From Isoetes taiwanensis (taxonomy: Eukaryota > Streptophyta > Lycopodiopsida > Isoetales > Isoetaceae), in NCBI GenBank assembly GCA_021234155.1, contig JAJEKV010000061.1:1639950-1703949 (forward strand): a stretch of DNA of 64,000 nt, written 5' to 3'. Shown here in pieces: positions 11,451-22,249 of the stretch (position 1 is its first letter; each line of letters begins with the position of its first letter). The notes under the pieces are model-generated. The model was not told the origin of the DNA. It saw only the letters and a list, made by a program, of their open reading frames with translations, and made no database searches. The translations under genes and the position numbers were made by a program.

Positions 11451-12835
11451 TCTTCTTGTTGTCAAAGTTCTGTGGATGTTTCGTGACGGCTATAAATCAA
11501 GATCAGTGCGCACTATTGCCACAACATTAAATATTAATTGGTGAGATCTTTCCATGCTAAGACTGTATCCATGAAGATCTCTGATGTTCACATTTTATAG
11601 TCTAATTTTTGGACTGAAATTAAAGCTAGAATGTCAAATTATGGATCTTATAGATGTTTGAGCTTATATATGTGTTGATACAATAAGTGTTGTGTTATTT
11701 GAATGTATTATCACCAGATCTTATTGAATGGAAACATTTCACTTCAAGGCGAGTTACAAAATGTTATATCATGTATGAACGTGCAATAAGAAAATAAGAG
11801 GCAGCTATTTGGGAATTACATGACTATATGTTTACTTTATATTTACTTTGTGAAAGCTTGTATTCTGAAATTCTGAAAATTATATTCTAATATGACTATC
11901 TAATATTATATGTTTAAGATTATAGACAAAAGATATGACTACTTCCTTCTAAGAAACTTTACATTTATATTTTGCTACGTATGAACATATTTCCAACCAA
12001 GTAAAGGCTACCTTTTGGCTGTGGCTTGGGTTCTACCCTTGATGGATATAGATGGGAAAAATTTGCATCTTGAACGGAGCTATAAGTTTGTATTTATGCA
12101 TTTATAGTGTAAGTCTAGATGTAAATGTGAATAAGAAGAAAATGTGATTTCCATTAGTTAGAATCTTCTAACTAGCACAGCTATGCTTTACTTGGTTGAT
12201 TCTCTTTCCTGTTCACCATGCCGGTACAGGATTGTGGATCTCGGACAATACGCCAGGTTTATGGTATTTATGTGCACATGATATCCTTCCTGTTCACTAT
12301 GCTTGTACAGGGTTATGGATCTGGGATGATACATCTGGTCTATGATGTTTAAGTGCACATGATATCCTTTATTGGGAACTAATTTTTCTTCTGGTGTAAA
12401 ACTAAGATGGTGGTGCATATTACATCTCTTGGATGTAGGATGATGGAGAAACTGAGGACCCCTTGAACTATGGTGTCCAAGCTGTTACCAACCTGATTCC
12501 TTAATGTAGGACAATGGAAAGACTGGGGAAGCCCGAATTATGTTGTCTAGGCTGACTGTCGAAAGGTGACTCTTACATGCTGGAGATATCTCACAAGGGC
12601 ATTTCGCCTGCATGTCAGGTTAGCTTGTATATTATGACTTTTAAATAAGCAAAAGAGATGTATCACCTTTTGGTGTTCGGCCTATTGTGCCTCTCTTCAT
12701 TGAACGACAAGGATGCTGGACTAATGTGCCTCGTCCTACTTCAAATATACTCAGACTGGCATATTATGCCTTTACCAATAGATCATGATGATCTGCTGAA
12801 CTAAAACAATCATAATACATGTGTTCTTGGCAGTA

Positions 12836-12928
12836 AGGTAGTAGGGCCCTTCTTCCCATGGAGGGAGGGTCCTACTCCTTATACTCCATGAGCAGAAGTG
12901 CCCAACTACCCGAGGGAGGGTTGTGGGC
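12836..12928 (+). ncRNA. 3'-terminal dual-fold RNA region, Q1
   Basis: The arm GTAGTAGGGCCCTTC...CATGGAG can pair with the proximal GGGAGGGTCCTAC or, over a longer span, with the distal CTCCATGAGCAGAAGTGCCC and following AACTAC. It ends CCCGAGGGAGGGTTGTGGGC before the tail. Confidence 0.7.
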
Positions 12929-13027
12929 GAAGAAGAAGAAGAAGAAGAAGAAGAAGAAGAAGAAGAAGAAGAAGAAGAAGAAGAAGAAGAAGAAGAAGAA
13001 GAAGAAGAAGAAGAAGAAGAAGAAGAA
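12929..13027 (+). repeat. (GAA)33 tail of Q1
   Basis: A perfect 99-bp tract. The Lys-rich frame across it is not a gene. Confidence 0.95.
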
Positions 13028-13136
13028 GAGAATATTCTCTTTGAGTTTTCAAATCATAGATGCCTATAATTTTGACTTGTTATGAGCCTAATATGCAGTT
13101 GATAAAGAAGTTACATAGCTAATGGAGTATGAAGAA
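13028..13136 (+). mobile_element. Short unit stub between two GAA junctions
   Basis: Starts GAGAATATTCTC, as at 406, and is cut after about 100 bases at GAGTATGAAGAA, where the Q2 start (TGGAGAATTTATCC) begins. It appears to be a unit reduced to its 5' end by a junction at a short GAAGAA. Confidence 0.6.
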
Positions 13137-15456
13137 TGGAGAATTTATCCATAGAGGAAATACAACATGGCATATTTACACGTTTTCAATTATAAGAGGT
13201 ACGAGCAAAATTGTCTAGATTGTTGGGAATTAATCAAATATACATGGGCCTATGTGAAAAGCAAGTGGGAAAGTTGGATATATAGAATCATAACGTGTAT
13301 TAAGTTTAAAAGGACCATTGATGTCATATAATTTTGGTATTAACCATTGGGTATATGGATGATTGTAAGTAGAGGCACATGTGGGACTTGATGATATAAT
13401 GCATTGGTCTAGCATTAAATGTTTTGCCATGTGCTATAATAAGTATTATGGTTCTTGGAATTGTGATAATAATTAATTATGTACAACTACCTAGTCTCAC
13501 TTACGATTTGATCCATGGATGCAAAGATATTATACAAAATAATTGATTTGGCTTTTTCAAAGGGAAAGTGCCTTTATTTTATTTGTGAAGAAGTCTTCAT
13601 CGCCCATTTCTTTGGCTTGACGATTCATATAGCGGCTGCCCTTAGGAGGTACTTTGTGATCAATATGCTGTATCCGCCATGTTTCTGGAATATCCAGACC
13701 TAGTACAAAGGCTCCTATGCTTGGACGGTTGTGGCAGCTGTTCAGTATCAAGGCTTTGGAATACCAAAAGGCATTATCCATGAAAATGCCTTGGCAAAAT
13801 CGATTCTCTGTTATGCTATGGTCCGACATTGCATAAGGCAGTAAAATGATGCAGACATATGAAACAAACGGATGTTAATATTTGGAGGCGCCTCTACTCA
13901 GGTTAGCTTTCAAAATAATTATTTTTTTCCTTAACGGTGATACGTTGACATTCTGGAGCTTCGTTAAACGGCTCAGTTGGTATTTCCATCTTTTAATCTC
14001 TTAAAGAAGACTTATTCTTGCTTATGCTCATGTTACACAATGGATTTTGAGCTTTGTTAGACTAGAATAAACTGCTTGCTATGTAATGATAAAGATATGG
14101 ATTGGCATGGGATTTAACATTGCTTTATTCTATGGTAGAGCAGGGATGCCCATTTAGATGTCTTTCATAAAATATATATGGGTTTTATGGAATGAACGTA
14201 TGCTTGGCGGATATTGAGTGGTATCACATGATGTTACGAACATTAATTTACGCTTTGAACTATAGATTATAACAGGGTAAGAATGAAAGAATTTCTGAGA
14301 CCTTAGGATAGTTTAAGCCATCTTGCTTGGCCTTTAGAACTGCTTGGATGTTGTGGTTGGTGGCATGCACAGATTGGACTGCGATAACAGGTCGTGAAGC
14401 AATGAACTATAGTTATTATGGTGCCTCCTTCAATTATAATTTTGTATGATGGCTCTTGCTGATGCACCAATATAAGTTCATAATTTTATGCTGAGTTCAC
14501 TCGTTTAACAGGCCAGAAAAAACAGCATAGCATTCCTAGAAATAAGTTGAGTCCTACCAGAGATTTGCTATGGCTAAGCTGAAATCTATCCATAGTTCGT
14601 AAATGCAATGTTTTAATGTGCTGGGGTAAGCAGCATTGCATTTTAATTTTGACTCTAATGTGCTGGGGTAAGCAGCATTGCATTTTAATTTTGAGAAAGC
14701 TTTGCATATTTTTGTCAAAGAATGCATCACCTATCGTAAGAGGTGAACTGATAGATCTATATGTTTTCGGTGATGTTCGACCATGGAAAGGTCACGAGAA
14801 GAACGTGACCAAGGCTACATGGTGCGCTTATGCTGGGTGAGATCCTCCCTTTTTGTATGTTAGGGATCAAGAAGATAAAGATTGAGTGATGATATGTACA
14901 TCATATGCACTCTATGACCTCAAGATGGTCTTCAATAAATATATAGTTTAATGCTGGAATTTTATGACAGATTAAGTTAGTCTGGAAAAAATCGATGGTT
15001 ACAGGTTTAAATAAATTCCTAAGCGCTTTATTCATGTTAACGGTCTGAACTACTATGCGGAGGATGTAATATTATGAAAAAGGTAAAAATAGTGGAAAGT
15101 TACATTGGTAATAGAAGTAAAAACTGAAGTTATTATGATCATGGCATTGAGAATATGAATTGTGTGAAAAAAGAATATGTTGTACACTGATATGGATATG
15201 GGATTATGTTAAAAAGGCTAAAAATTCTTACATCATTATTAAATAAGTTATTGAGAAATGAAATACAATATGGTGAACTTTATTCAAGTGCATTGAGTAC
15301 TTTCTAATAGTCACTTATACATGGAAGTAGGAGTACCTGATGTGGCCTGGATTAAAAACCCAGGGTAGGTATTGGGAAGTGTGTGCTCACTTTGAACGAA
15401 GTCTTTTAAATGTTTGTGAACTTTAAATTGTACATAGTCTTTGTGAGAACATCATC
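13137..15456 (+). mobile_element. Retroelement unit Q2, with exchanged core
   Basis: Nearly identical to Q1 up to about 14762 (GATCTATATG). Its S domain is then replaced by a different foldable sequence (14765-14845), followed by P/A-type downstream sequence with a GGCCTGG/CCCAGG hairpin (15340-15375). The unit ends at the internal ATCATCGAAGAAGAAG. Confidence 0.65.
14765..14845 (+). ncRNA. Alternative compact fold replacing the S domain in Q2
   Basis: ACCATG (14780-14785) pairs with CATGGT (14818-14823). Inside it GGTCACG (14790-14796) pairs with CGTGACC (14804-14810) around the loop AGAAGAA. GGTGAGATC follows at 14836-14844, just as it follows the normal S domain. Confidence 0.5.
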
Positions 15457-15468
15457 GAAGAAGAAGAA
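15457..15468 (+). repeat. (GAA)4 junction, Q2 to unit A
   Basis: The conserved internal ATCGAAGAAGAA of Q2 runs directly into the AATATTCTTTTTTG start of unit A. Confidence 0.85.
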
Positions 15469-15520
15469 TATTCTTTTTTGATTCTTCAAATAATTGAAAT
15501 GAGAAAAGAAAATCCAGATG

Positions 15521-15797
15521 TTTTTTTTTTTTTTTTTTTTTGAAGAACTGTGTCAGCAATATATTAAAAGAATGGTAATGTTACAAAGCAAGTGAGGAGG
15601 AAGGAGAACTGCCCCAAAGAGACAGTGATACCTCGACACTCCACAACAACTGCAACTCTACTGCTGTACAAACTGGCCATCACCATCTACCACACCCAAG
15701 AAGTCCCGCCAAATGGAAAACTTCCGCTCTACTAATCCCGGGAACACCAAAAAGCTTTGAAATAGCTTGTACCTGTGTCGAGGAATCAGAGAGGCTG
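15521..15797 (-). mobile_element. Short poly(A) retro-insert in unit A
   Basis: A run of 21 T (15521-15541) marks a poly(A) tail on the minus strand. The insert is flanked by CAGATG (15515-15520 and 15798-15803, possibly extended by TT). Units B, C and D have uninterrupted CCAGATGTTGTC here. The body is unrecognised. It could be a LINE end, a SINE or a processed gene fragment. Confidence 0.7.
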
Positions 15798-17207
15798 CAG
15801 ATGTTGTCATGCAAGAGGATTGTCTATAAGGCCACATGAGGCAAAACAATTTTAGTAGTATGGGGTATGAAACCATGCTAAGATGCAAAAATGCAACATG
15901 AGCTACTAAGGAAATTAGACAATATTGCATAATGGGTTTGTTTTGAATATGGCTCTTTGGTCAAATGATGGAGTCCCACCTTACATGGAAAATCGAGAAA
16001 GTTCTTGTGCATTGTGCAAGTTAACTTCTAATACTTAAAATGTTGGACTACTATTATGGTTATATATGACCTTAGTGCTAAGTGCCTATGGGAAGGAATG
16101 TGTCCCTTCTATGGTACACCACGTTATTTAATGCTATGGTGGAACCATGTAAAAAGGCAATTATTCAACTTAGATAACTATGTTTAGACGTACATACAAT
16201 GTTATAGCACATTGAATGCTTTTTGAAGCTTTCAAAACTATTGTACTATCTATGGTGTCTTTTTGGCTAAATATAATATAGCAAACTTTGGAAAACGCAT
16301 TTGCCTTAGGATAATGCATAAGGCATGAATTGATTTTATTTATTCATGAATGGATTGTTGTTGAAGTAGCCGCATACCTCTTGAAGACTTTGTGGCTTAG
16401 TAATCACGGCCGCTAGTGCCATGAAAGGGCCTACTTTCTTCCCACTTTGAGGAAAGGGCGATTTTCCCTTTAGGATTTTCACCTAAGAAAATTATGGCAG
16501 ATTATGCATATTGCATAACGGCCTTTTTCTCATTTTGGCTATGGCGCCAAAACGACCGCTTGCATGCCTAGCTAGTCCTGAAATAGTATTACTGGGCTAT
16601 TCGGATTGTTTCATGCATGTAGATGCTGCACAGGCATAGATATATGGTTCGGATTGATCAAGGATTAGATGCAAGGACTTGTTTTCTGGGTTAGGGCATA
16701 CAAAACCTTGGCCATTTGTATGAAAATATGTTGCTTTCTGTGGATGCATATGCGACCTCTGGCGCCAATATAGCCGCTAGTTGGAACTGTCGGCTCCATG
16801 CCAGCATGGTTTCTGGACACGGTTAAGGGAGCGAAACTGCTGGTAGATGCTTGCTCTCTGTAAACCACTAGGGCAAAACTGCAGATGCTCATATGGCCTT
16901 GATCTGGAAACAGCTCTGCGATTATTCATAGCACATATTCTCAAGGATGTCTCATGAAATAGCTGGATTATGTGGCCTCCATCCTTTTCTAAATCTCTGA
17001 TAAGGTATGATACATGATTGTTTCATTTATCACAATAATGTGCTGATCTGGATTCTAGATATGGATTCACATCTTAATCAAATGGAGTCTTTTATGTTAT
17101 CTCCTACCAGGTAGATAGGAATTTTGGCCTTAGTGGCTGTTGATCATAACATCATAAACAAAGAGGGCTTTTGTAGCACAATTTATGGTTCTCATAAGAA
17201 GATCAAG

Positions 17208-17360
17208 ATGCCTTCCTCCTATGGTGCGTTCATGCCACATATGGAAGCTATAAGCAGTACTAAAGCAGGAGCCATGGTTGAAGTTCCATTGCAGGCTGGA
17301 TGTGTTCATGCACAAACTGGTGCAGTCACTTGGATAGCTTGCACGACTTCCAAATATCAG
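17208..17360 (+). CDS. Exon 1 of unit A: 51-codon peptide
   Basis: The ATG gives MPSSYGAFMPHM and the frame runs 51 codons to KYQ at a CAG/GTTCTT donor, in phase 0. Length, MP start and donor phase match exon 1 of P1, F and E2, although the sequence after MP differs. The frame is open upstream to 17124. Joined to exon 2 at 34862 it would give a 70-residue protein of unknown function. The same exon is open in C and D. Confidence 0.5.
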
Positions 17361-17814
17361 GTTCTTTATTATTTCTAGATCTACTAGAGTGACATATTGC
17401 TTCTTGCTTCATAAGCTTATGTTACAAATGATTATCTGTTTCAAAGTAAAATCAAATAAATAGTTGATATTTACGAGCTTCTTCAGCATTCAAATTGCAA
17501 TGATAAATGCTGCCATGCACAAGATTGCAGCGCTTCGCTTGTTTGAGTGTGTTCATGCTTTTTTAGCATTTCAAAATACAATGATAATTGCTGGCATATA
17601 CAAGATTGCAATGCCTTGCTTTGGCTTTGTCTATGGCGCAGGGCAGAGTTAGAAGATAGATCTAAGAAGTCGCATTTAATTAAAGTGGGTCAAATCTCGA
17701 ATTTTGGGACTCAGACTGAAAATGGGACTCAGACTGAAGAAAAAAATTTGGAGTTGAATGTTTGAATAGAATTACACATCATACACTAATAGAAATTCAC
17801 AACTAGTTCACCGG

Positions 17815-18110
17815 GAGAAGAGTGGAAAGGAAATGCCCATGGAGGGTGGCTAGCCAAGGGGCAAAGGGGCACAAGGAGGGGCAAAGGGGGAGGGGGTGGG
17901 CAAAAGGCAAATTGGATGGCAAGGGAGGGGCAAAGGGGCACATGGAGGGGCGAAGGATAATAAGGAGGAGGGGCAAACGAGATAATAAGGAGGAGGGGCA
18001 AAGGGGGAGGGAGATGGCAAAGGGGATGACAATGGAAGGAGGAAAGTCGAAGAGGGGATGGCAAAGAGGAGATGGCAAGGGGGGGGGGGAAGGGGGAGAG
18101 GGGATGAATC
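17815..18110 (+). repeat. Purine-rich GGGGCAAAGG minisatellite
   Basis: Irregular tandem copies of GGGGCAAAGGGGCACATGGA-like words, almost all purine on the + strand. Frames across it on either strand are low-complexity and not credible genes. AT-rich sequence follows (18115-18225). Confidence 0.8.
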
Positions 18111-18229
18111 CAAAAGTAAGGATTATAAATAATAAAATAAATAAATATAATAAATACAATATAATAAGTAATAAAATTAAAATACAATAAATAATTTAAT
18201 AAATACAAATAAATAAAATTAATTATTCT

Positions 18230-20077
18230 TTCTTTCTTTCCTACCAAGCGTGGCAGAACCGTATGGCGCTGTGTTTCAATCTGGTGCTGGAGCAATGGAG
18301 GGCAGCCTGCTATGTTCCCCTCTTTCTCCTAGATTGGGCTTCTCCAAGAACATTTGTGGGCCTCAATCCGTTGTTCTAGCATGCAATCCCTGTACTAGGA
18401 AGAAATCCCTGTACTAGCATTTCTTCCGTACTAGGAAGAAATCCGCTGTACATGCAGAAAAAGAATTAAGCTTAGTACAGGGCTTTTACTTTGTATGGTC
18501 GTCATTTCTTTTGCTAGTCGAAGCAGCCAAGACCCACATCTCCAAAGATGCGGATACAATAAGAATGGATAATCTGAACCTCGGCCCTTTACGAATAGCA
18601 GCAGTCAGCGAGGAGTTGTCCCAAGAGCTTGGCATACAAACCAAGCATGTTTCCTTGAATGCTAATCTCCAAACGGACGCATTTTGCAACCTGGGCTTTC
18701 TGCAGCTTCCATTGCTTAGTAATCTGGTGAAAATTGGGATCGCCAAACGGAAATGAAGAAATTGGGAAGAATGGTCTCAAAACGTATCGGATGTCCGGTT
18801 ACGAAGGGAGAAAAAGGACGTGGGCGATCGGAAAATGGGCAAATTTTAGAATGCCGACGGATCCGAAGCCGGAATTAAGCTCGGGGGCCGGCTAGGAAGA
18901 AGAAAAAATCGTAGCCGCCTCTTCTACTTTAATCATCGATAAAAATATTATATCACCTCGGGTGTTATATAAGATCTTCGAGATCGGCGTGTTGTTTCTA
19001 AATCATTGGTCACAATGGAGCCTTGGTCGCAGGCCGGTAACCTTGGTCGCAGCTGGAGCAAGAGCAAAGCTACTCATGCCGCTCATAATAATCTTCACCA
19101 AGTGCTTGCCCGAGCATTACTCCCTCGGATCTTTCTATCGCCTTGATTCTTCGAGCCGTAGTCCATGAAAGAAATGGCAGATCCTCCATCACTTTGCTCT
19201 GCCCTCGAAATGCAGTGCTAGATCCGGTGATCAAGAGCTTGGGCGATAATGAGCCCCTGCTTCTCATCTTTTTCATCCTCTGTTTTTTATTCGAGCTCTT
19301 GGCAGCGGAAGAAACTGCATGAATGACGACTAGCAAAAGAAATGACGGCCATACCTTATAAAAAGATCTGCCATAGCCTTCTTGCTCCCGATCTTTCCTA
19401 TTCTTTTTCTGCATGTATACCCTATTCTTGCTCCCAGCTCTTTCCGATTCTTTTTCTGCATCTTTCCATGGTACATTCGGCTGGAGAAAACTACGTCTTA
19501 CCAGCCATAGCCAAGGGCTTCGATGCCATAGCCAAGATTTTGGGTGTTCTCCATCACGATTCGGCGTAAGTGTACCAAATCTCAGCAGTGACACATGTCT
19601 TAAATCTCTTGTTCTTCAAAGGTATGTACCAAAATTCCCACCCCTTTTCAAATTTCAAATTTTGAATTTAAGTAGGGGAGAAAAAAGCGGGATATAGAGT
19701 CTACCTAACAAAAAAAGCGGGGTATAGCATGGCCAATGGGGGCCAATGGGATATTTATCTAAGGCCAATGGGTATAGATTAAAATGTTATGTATAAATTC
19801 TAATGAAATAAATGCTAATGCCATATGTTATATATTATTTTAGCTCATATACGTTGTTTAACTCATCTTATTATTAAAATCCCATTTCTTTTAAGCAGAA
19901 ATAAAGCGGGGCATCAATGGGATATTTATCTAAGGCCAATGGGATATTATAATGTCTATATTATTTTAGCTCATATTATATTAGGCTAGGATATAATTGT
20001 GTTTAAGTCAAAACATTGACATACTAAAGGGGATGTGATAAAACAATAAACTAAGATGAGAAAAAATAATAAACTAT
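18230..20077. other. Unrecognised interior of the TIR element, left arm
   Basis: A 174-codon minus-strand frame (19070-19594) and shorter + frames (18511-18756) exist, but none has a motif I know. Possibly captured host sequence. At 19710-19960 the motif GGCCAATGGGATATTTATCTAAGG recurs as a short repeat. Confidence 0.3.
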
Positions 20078-20299
20078 CACAACAAGAAAAGGGTCATTTA
20101 GCGACGTCTATAGCGATGTCTGAGCGACGTCTTTGCGACGTCTGACGGCGTCGCCTGACGCTCCACAGACGTCGTTCTGCGCATATCGCCGCATGCGGCG
20201 TCGTCGCATGCGACGCGTCGGACGTCGCTCGACGTCGCCTGGCGTGACTCGACGTCGCTCGGACGTCGCGTCACGGCAATGGCGGACGCGTCTTGACGT

Positions 20300-21060
20300 G
20301 GTGGACGAAAAAAAAAAAAAAAAATTAAAAAAAATAAAAAAAAAAAAAAAAAAAAAGGAAAGAATTTTAATAGTTAGTTACAATATCATATACAAGAGGC
20401 AAGAGGCGAGTGTAGTGGCTATCTTTACTGTTCCCCTGTTAGGGGAAAACCCGTATAGCCAATTCTATAACAATACGACCAATATTAGACAATGACATTG
20501 AAAGTTAACGTGAACTAAGAGTTTATAGCGATTCTTAATCTATTTCGGCCGCCGTAACCCAAGTGAGACTAATTGCTTTGCTTGAAGTTGCCTTGGCGGT
20601 CACGGGAGGCGGATGTTTTTCTTGGAATCCTTTTGCACGCTCGAAAGTGATCCGATTGCAAGGAATACAACATGACAAGTTAAATGTCTTATTTCGAATT
20701 GAACGAATGGCAACAAATAACAAATACCTTGATATCTTCCTTATGGACCAGTTAAGTGGTTTAGGGACCTTTGACCAATCGCCTCCCAATTTTTGGCATT
20801 CGACTTCAATTTTGCAATCACTCTTTGCCTTTTCTATAAATCGATAGATTAACACAAAACAAAAGAATAAAAATAAGACTATGACTAGGTCACTGTACCT
20901 TCTTTTTCAAGCAACTCCCCATCATCGAAATGAGCCCCTTCCAAATCTGGATTAGTCGGATTAAAAGCTAGAGTTGGCTAACATACGCTTTAGGGTTATA
21001 AGCTAGATTTGGCCACCTCTACCTAAGAATTACAAGAAAAAGTAGACTTGGACCCGAACA
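20300..21060. other. A-rich tract and unrecognised sequence in CACTA 1
   Basis: A-rich run at 20309-20357, then unique sequence with short open frames on both strands (20535-20855) and no motif I can name. Confidence 0.3.
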
Positions 21061-21061
21061 C

Positions 21062-21345
21062 ACAGTCGTCTCCACTTTCATGCAGATGGAGCCTACTGCG
21101 TGCCCTTGAACAAGCCACTACAATTTTATTTTAAACCTAAAATAACAAGTGGTCAGGACTTGAACTCGCACGTGGCCCTCTCCACTCTAGGTGGAGCCTA
21201 CCGCGTGCCCTTGAACAAGCCACTCCTTAACCTAGGAAAAATATATGATCGTGGTGAAGTGGACTTGAACCCGGGGTACATGGTCCTCCCCACTCTAGGT
21301 GGAGCCGAACTGTGTCCTTGAACAAGCCACTCCATCAATTTTTTT
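21062..21345 (+). repeat. Tandem repeat of about 105 bp, roughly 2.5 copies
   Basis: Repeated blocks contain GTGCCCTTGAACAAGCCACT and CACTCTAGGTGGAGCC. The GACTTGAACCCGGG words faintly resemble a tRNA-type box, but no tRNA fold is present. Confidence 0.7.
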
Positions 21346-21474
21346 TAACCTGCTTAAAATTATAAAAATAAAATGCAAGCGCGATCAACTTACCAAAAGA
21401 AGGACGTGTGTAACAAGATCCTGACGGGTCCAAATCGAAATAGAAAGCAACAAAGAGTTAGAAGAATAAGAACA

Positions 21475-21795
21475 ACGGAAAAAAAAGATCAAAGAAGAAA
21501 CAAAAAAAAAAAAAGATGAAGAAATAGTAAAACAAGAAAGAAAAAAAATGAATGAATCAAAGAAGAAGAGAAGGGTGGGAGAAAGAAGAGAAGGGGAAAG
21601 AGGAGAAAAAAGAAATTAGGGGAAGAAAGAGAAGAATGGAAGAAATAAGAGAATGAAATGGAAGAAGATAGAAGAATGGAAGAATGGAAGAGTGAAATAA
21701 GGGAAGAATCAAGAAAGAAATGAGGAAAGAAGGAAAAAGAAGAAGAATGCGTAAACAAGAAGAAGAAAAGAAGGAAAGAGATAGAAAAAAAAATT
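21475..21795 (+). repeat. GA-rich low-complexity tract
   Basis: Over 300 bases of irregular GAA/AAG/GGA-rich sequence. Frames on the complement are low-complexity and spurious. Confidence 0.85.
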
Positions 21796-21954
21796 GAAAT
21801 CTACACTAAATCATTCAATCCAAAAACCATTCAATCCAAAAAACCATGATCTACTAACCTTAAAAAGAGTGCTTGCAAGTCGCTCAAGGTCGTTAGAGCC
21901 GAAGATCGCCCCAAAATAGTCGATAGAAGGAAGCCTAGGAATGGTCCCTAAAAA

Positions 21955-22125
21955 GACGGCCGCTGGATCAAAACACACGGCGTCGCATGCGACGTCGCAA
22001 CGTCGCATGCGACGTAATTTTGAAATCGTATATACGATTTCAAAATCGTATATACGGTTTAACGTCGCATGGCGCCGGTCCGCGACGTATTTTGTTATAG
22101 CGACGTCTAACACTTTTTAATTTTT
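21955..22125. repeat. Internal CACTA-like subterminal block with palindromes
   Basis: GCGACGTC and GTCGCATGCGAC words, two copies of an ATCGTATATACG palindrome (about 22024-22062), and a closing TATAGCGACGTCTAACAC. It looks like part of another CACTA terminus, suggesting that element 1 is composite. Confidence 0.5.
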
Positions 22126-22249
22126 TTGGTGCCTTTTTTTCATCTGATGGTCATGAAAGTTTGTCCTTATGCTAATTTGGACATTCTCGAGCCATATATG
22201 TAGTCAAAATCACATTCCGGATTTAACCAATCTTCTATTGCTACTACTT

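Larger units (their letters stand above)
9660..13027 (+). mobile_element. Retroelement unit Q1 (non-autonomous)
   Basis: Joined to P2 at GAAGAAGAAACTGTGA/ATGGAGAATTTATCC. The first 1.65 kb recurs almost unchanged at 13137-14762 (Q2). Order: leader, a CAG/GTTAGC donor at 10437-10440, S domain (11332-11450), a diverged H hairpin (about 12018-12055, CTTGGG/CCCTTG), a GCTGGAGATATC hairpin (12575-12616), a CAG/GTTAGC site (12617), the 3' fold (12836-12928) and (GAA)33. A possible mini-frame ends at the first donor (MLIFGGASTQ from 10410), far shorter than exon 1 elsewhere, so coding capacity is doubtful. Confidence 0.7.

Noticed and set aside
17786-18295. Pro/Leu/Ser-rich minus-strand protein and its + strand Gly/Lys/Arg counterpart
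   Set aside because: They lie across the purine-rich minisatellite and owe their length to low complexity.
19070-19594. 174-codon minus-strand gene
   Set aside because: No motif, no splice context and no homologue that I recognise. Kept only as unrecognised interior sequence.
21062-21345. tRNA or tRNA-derived SINE
   Set aside because: Only a weak TTGAACCC-like word. No A box, cloverleaf or tail.
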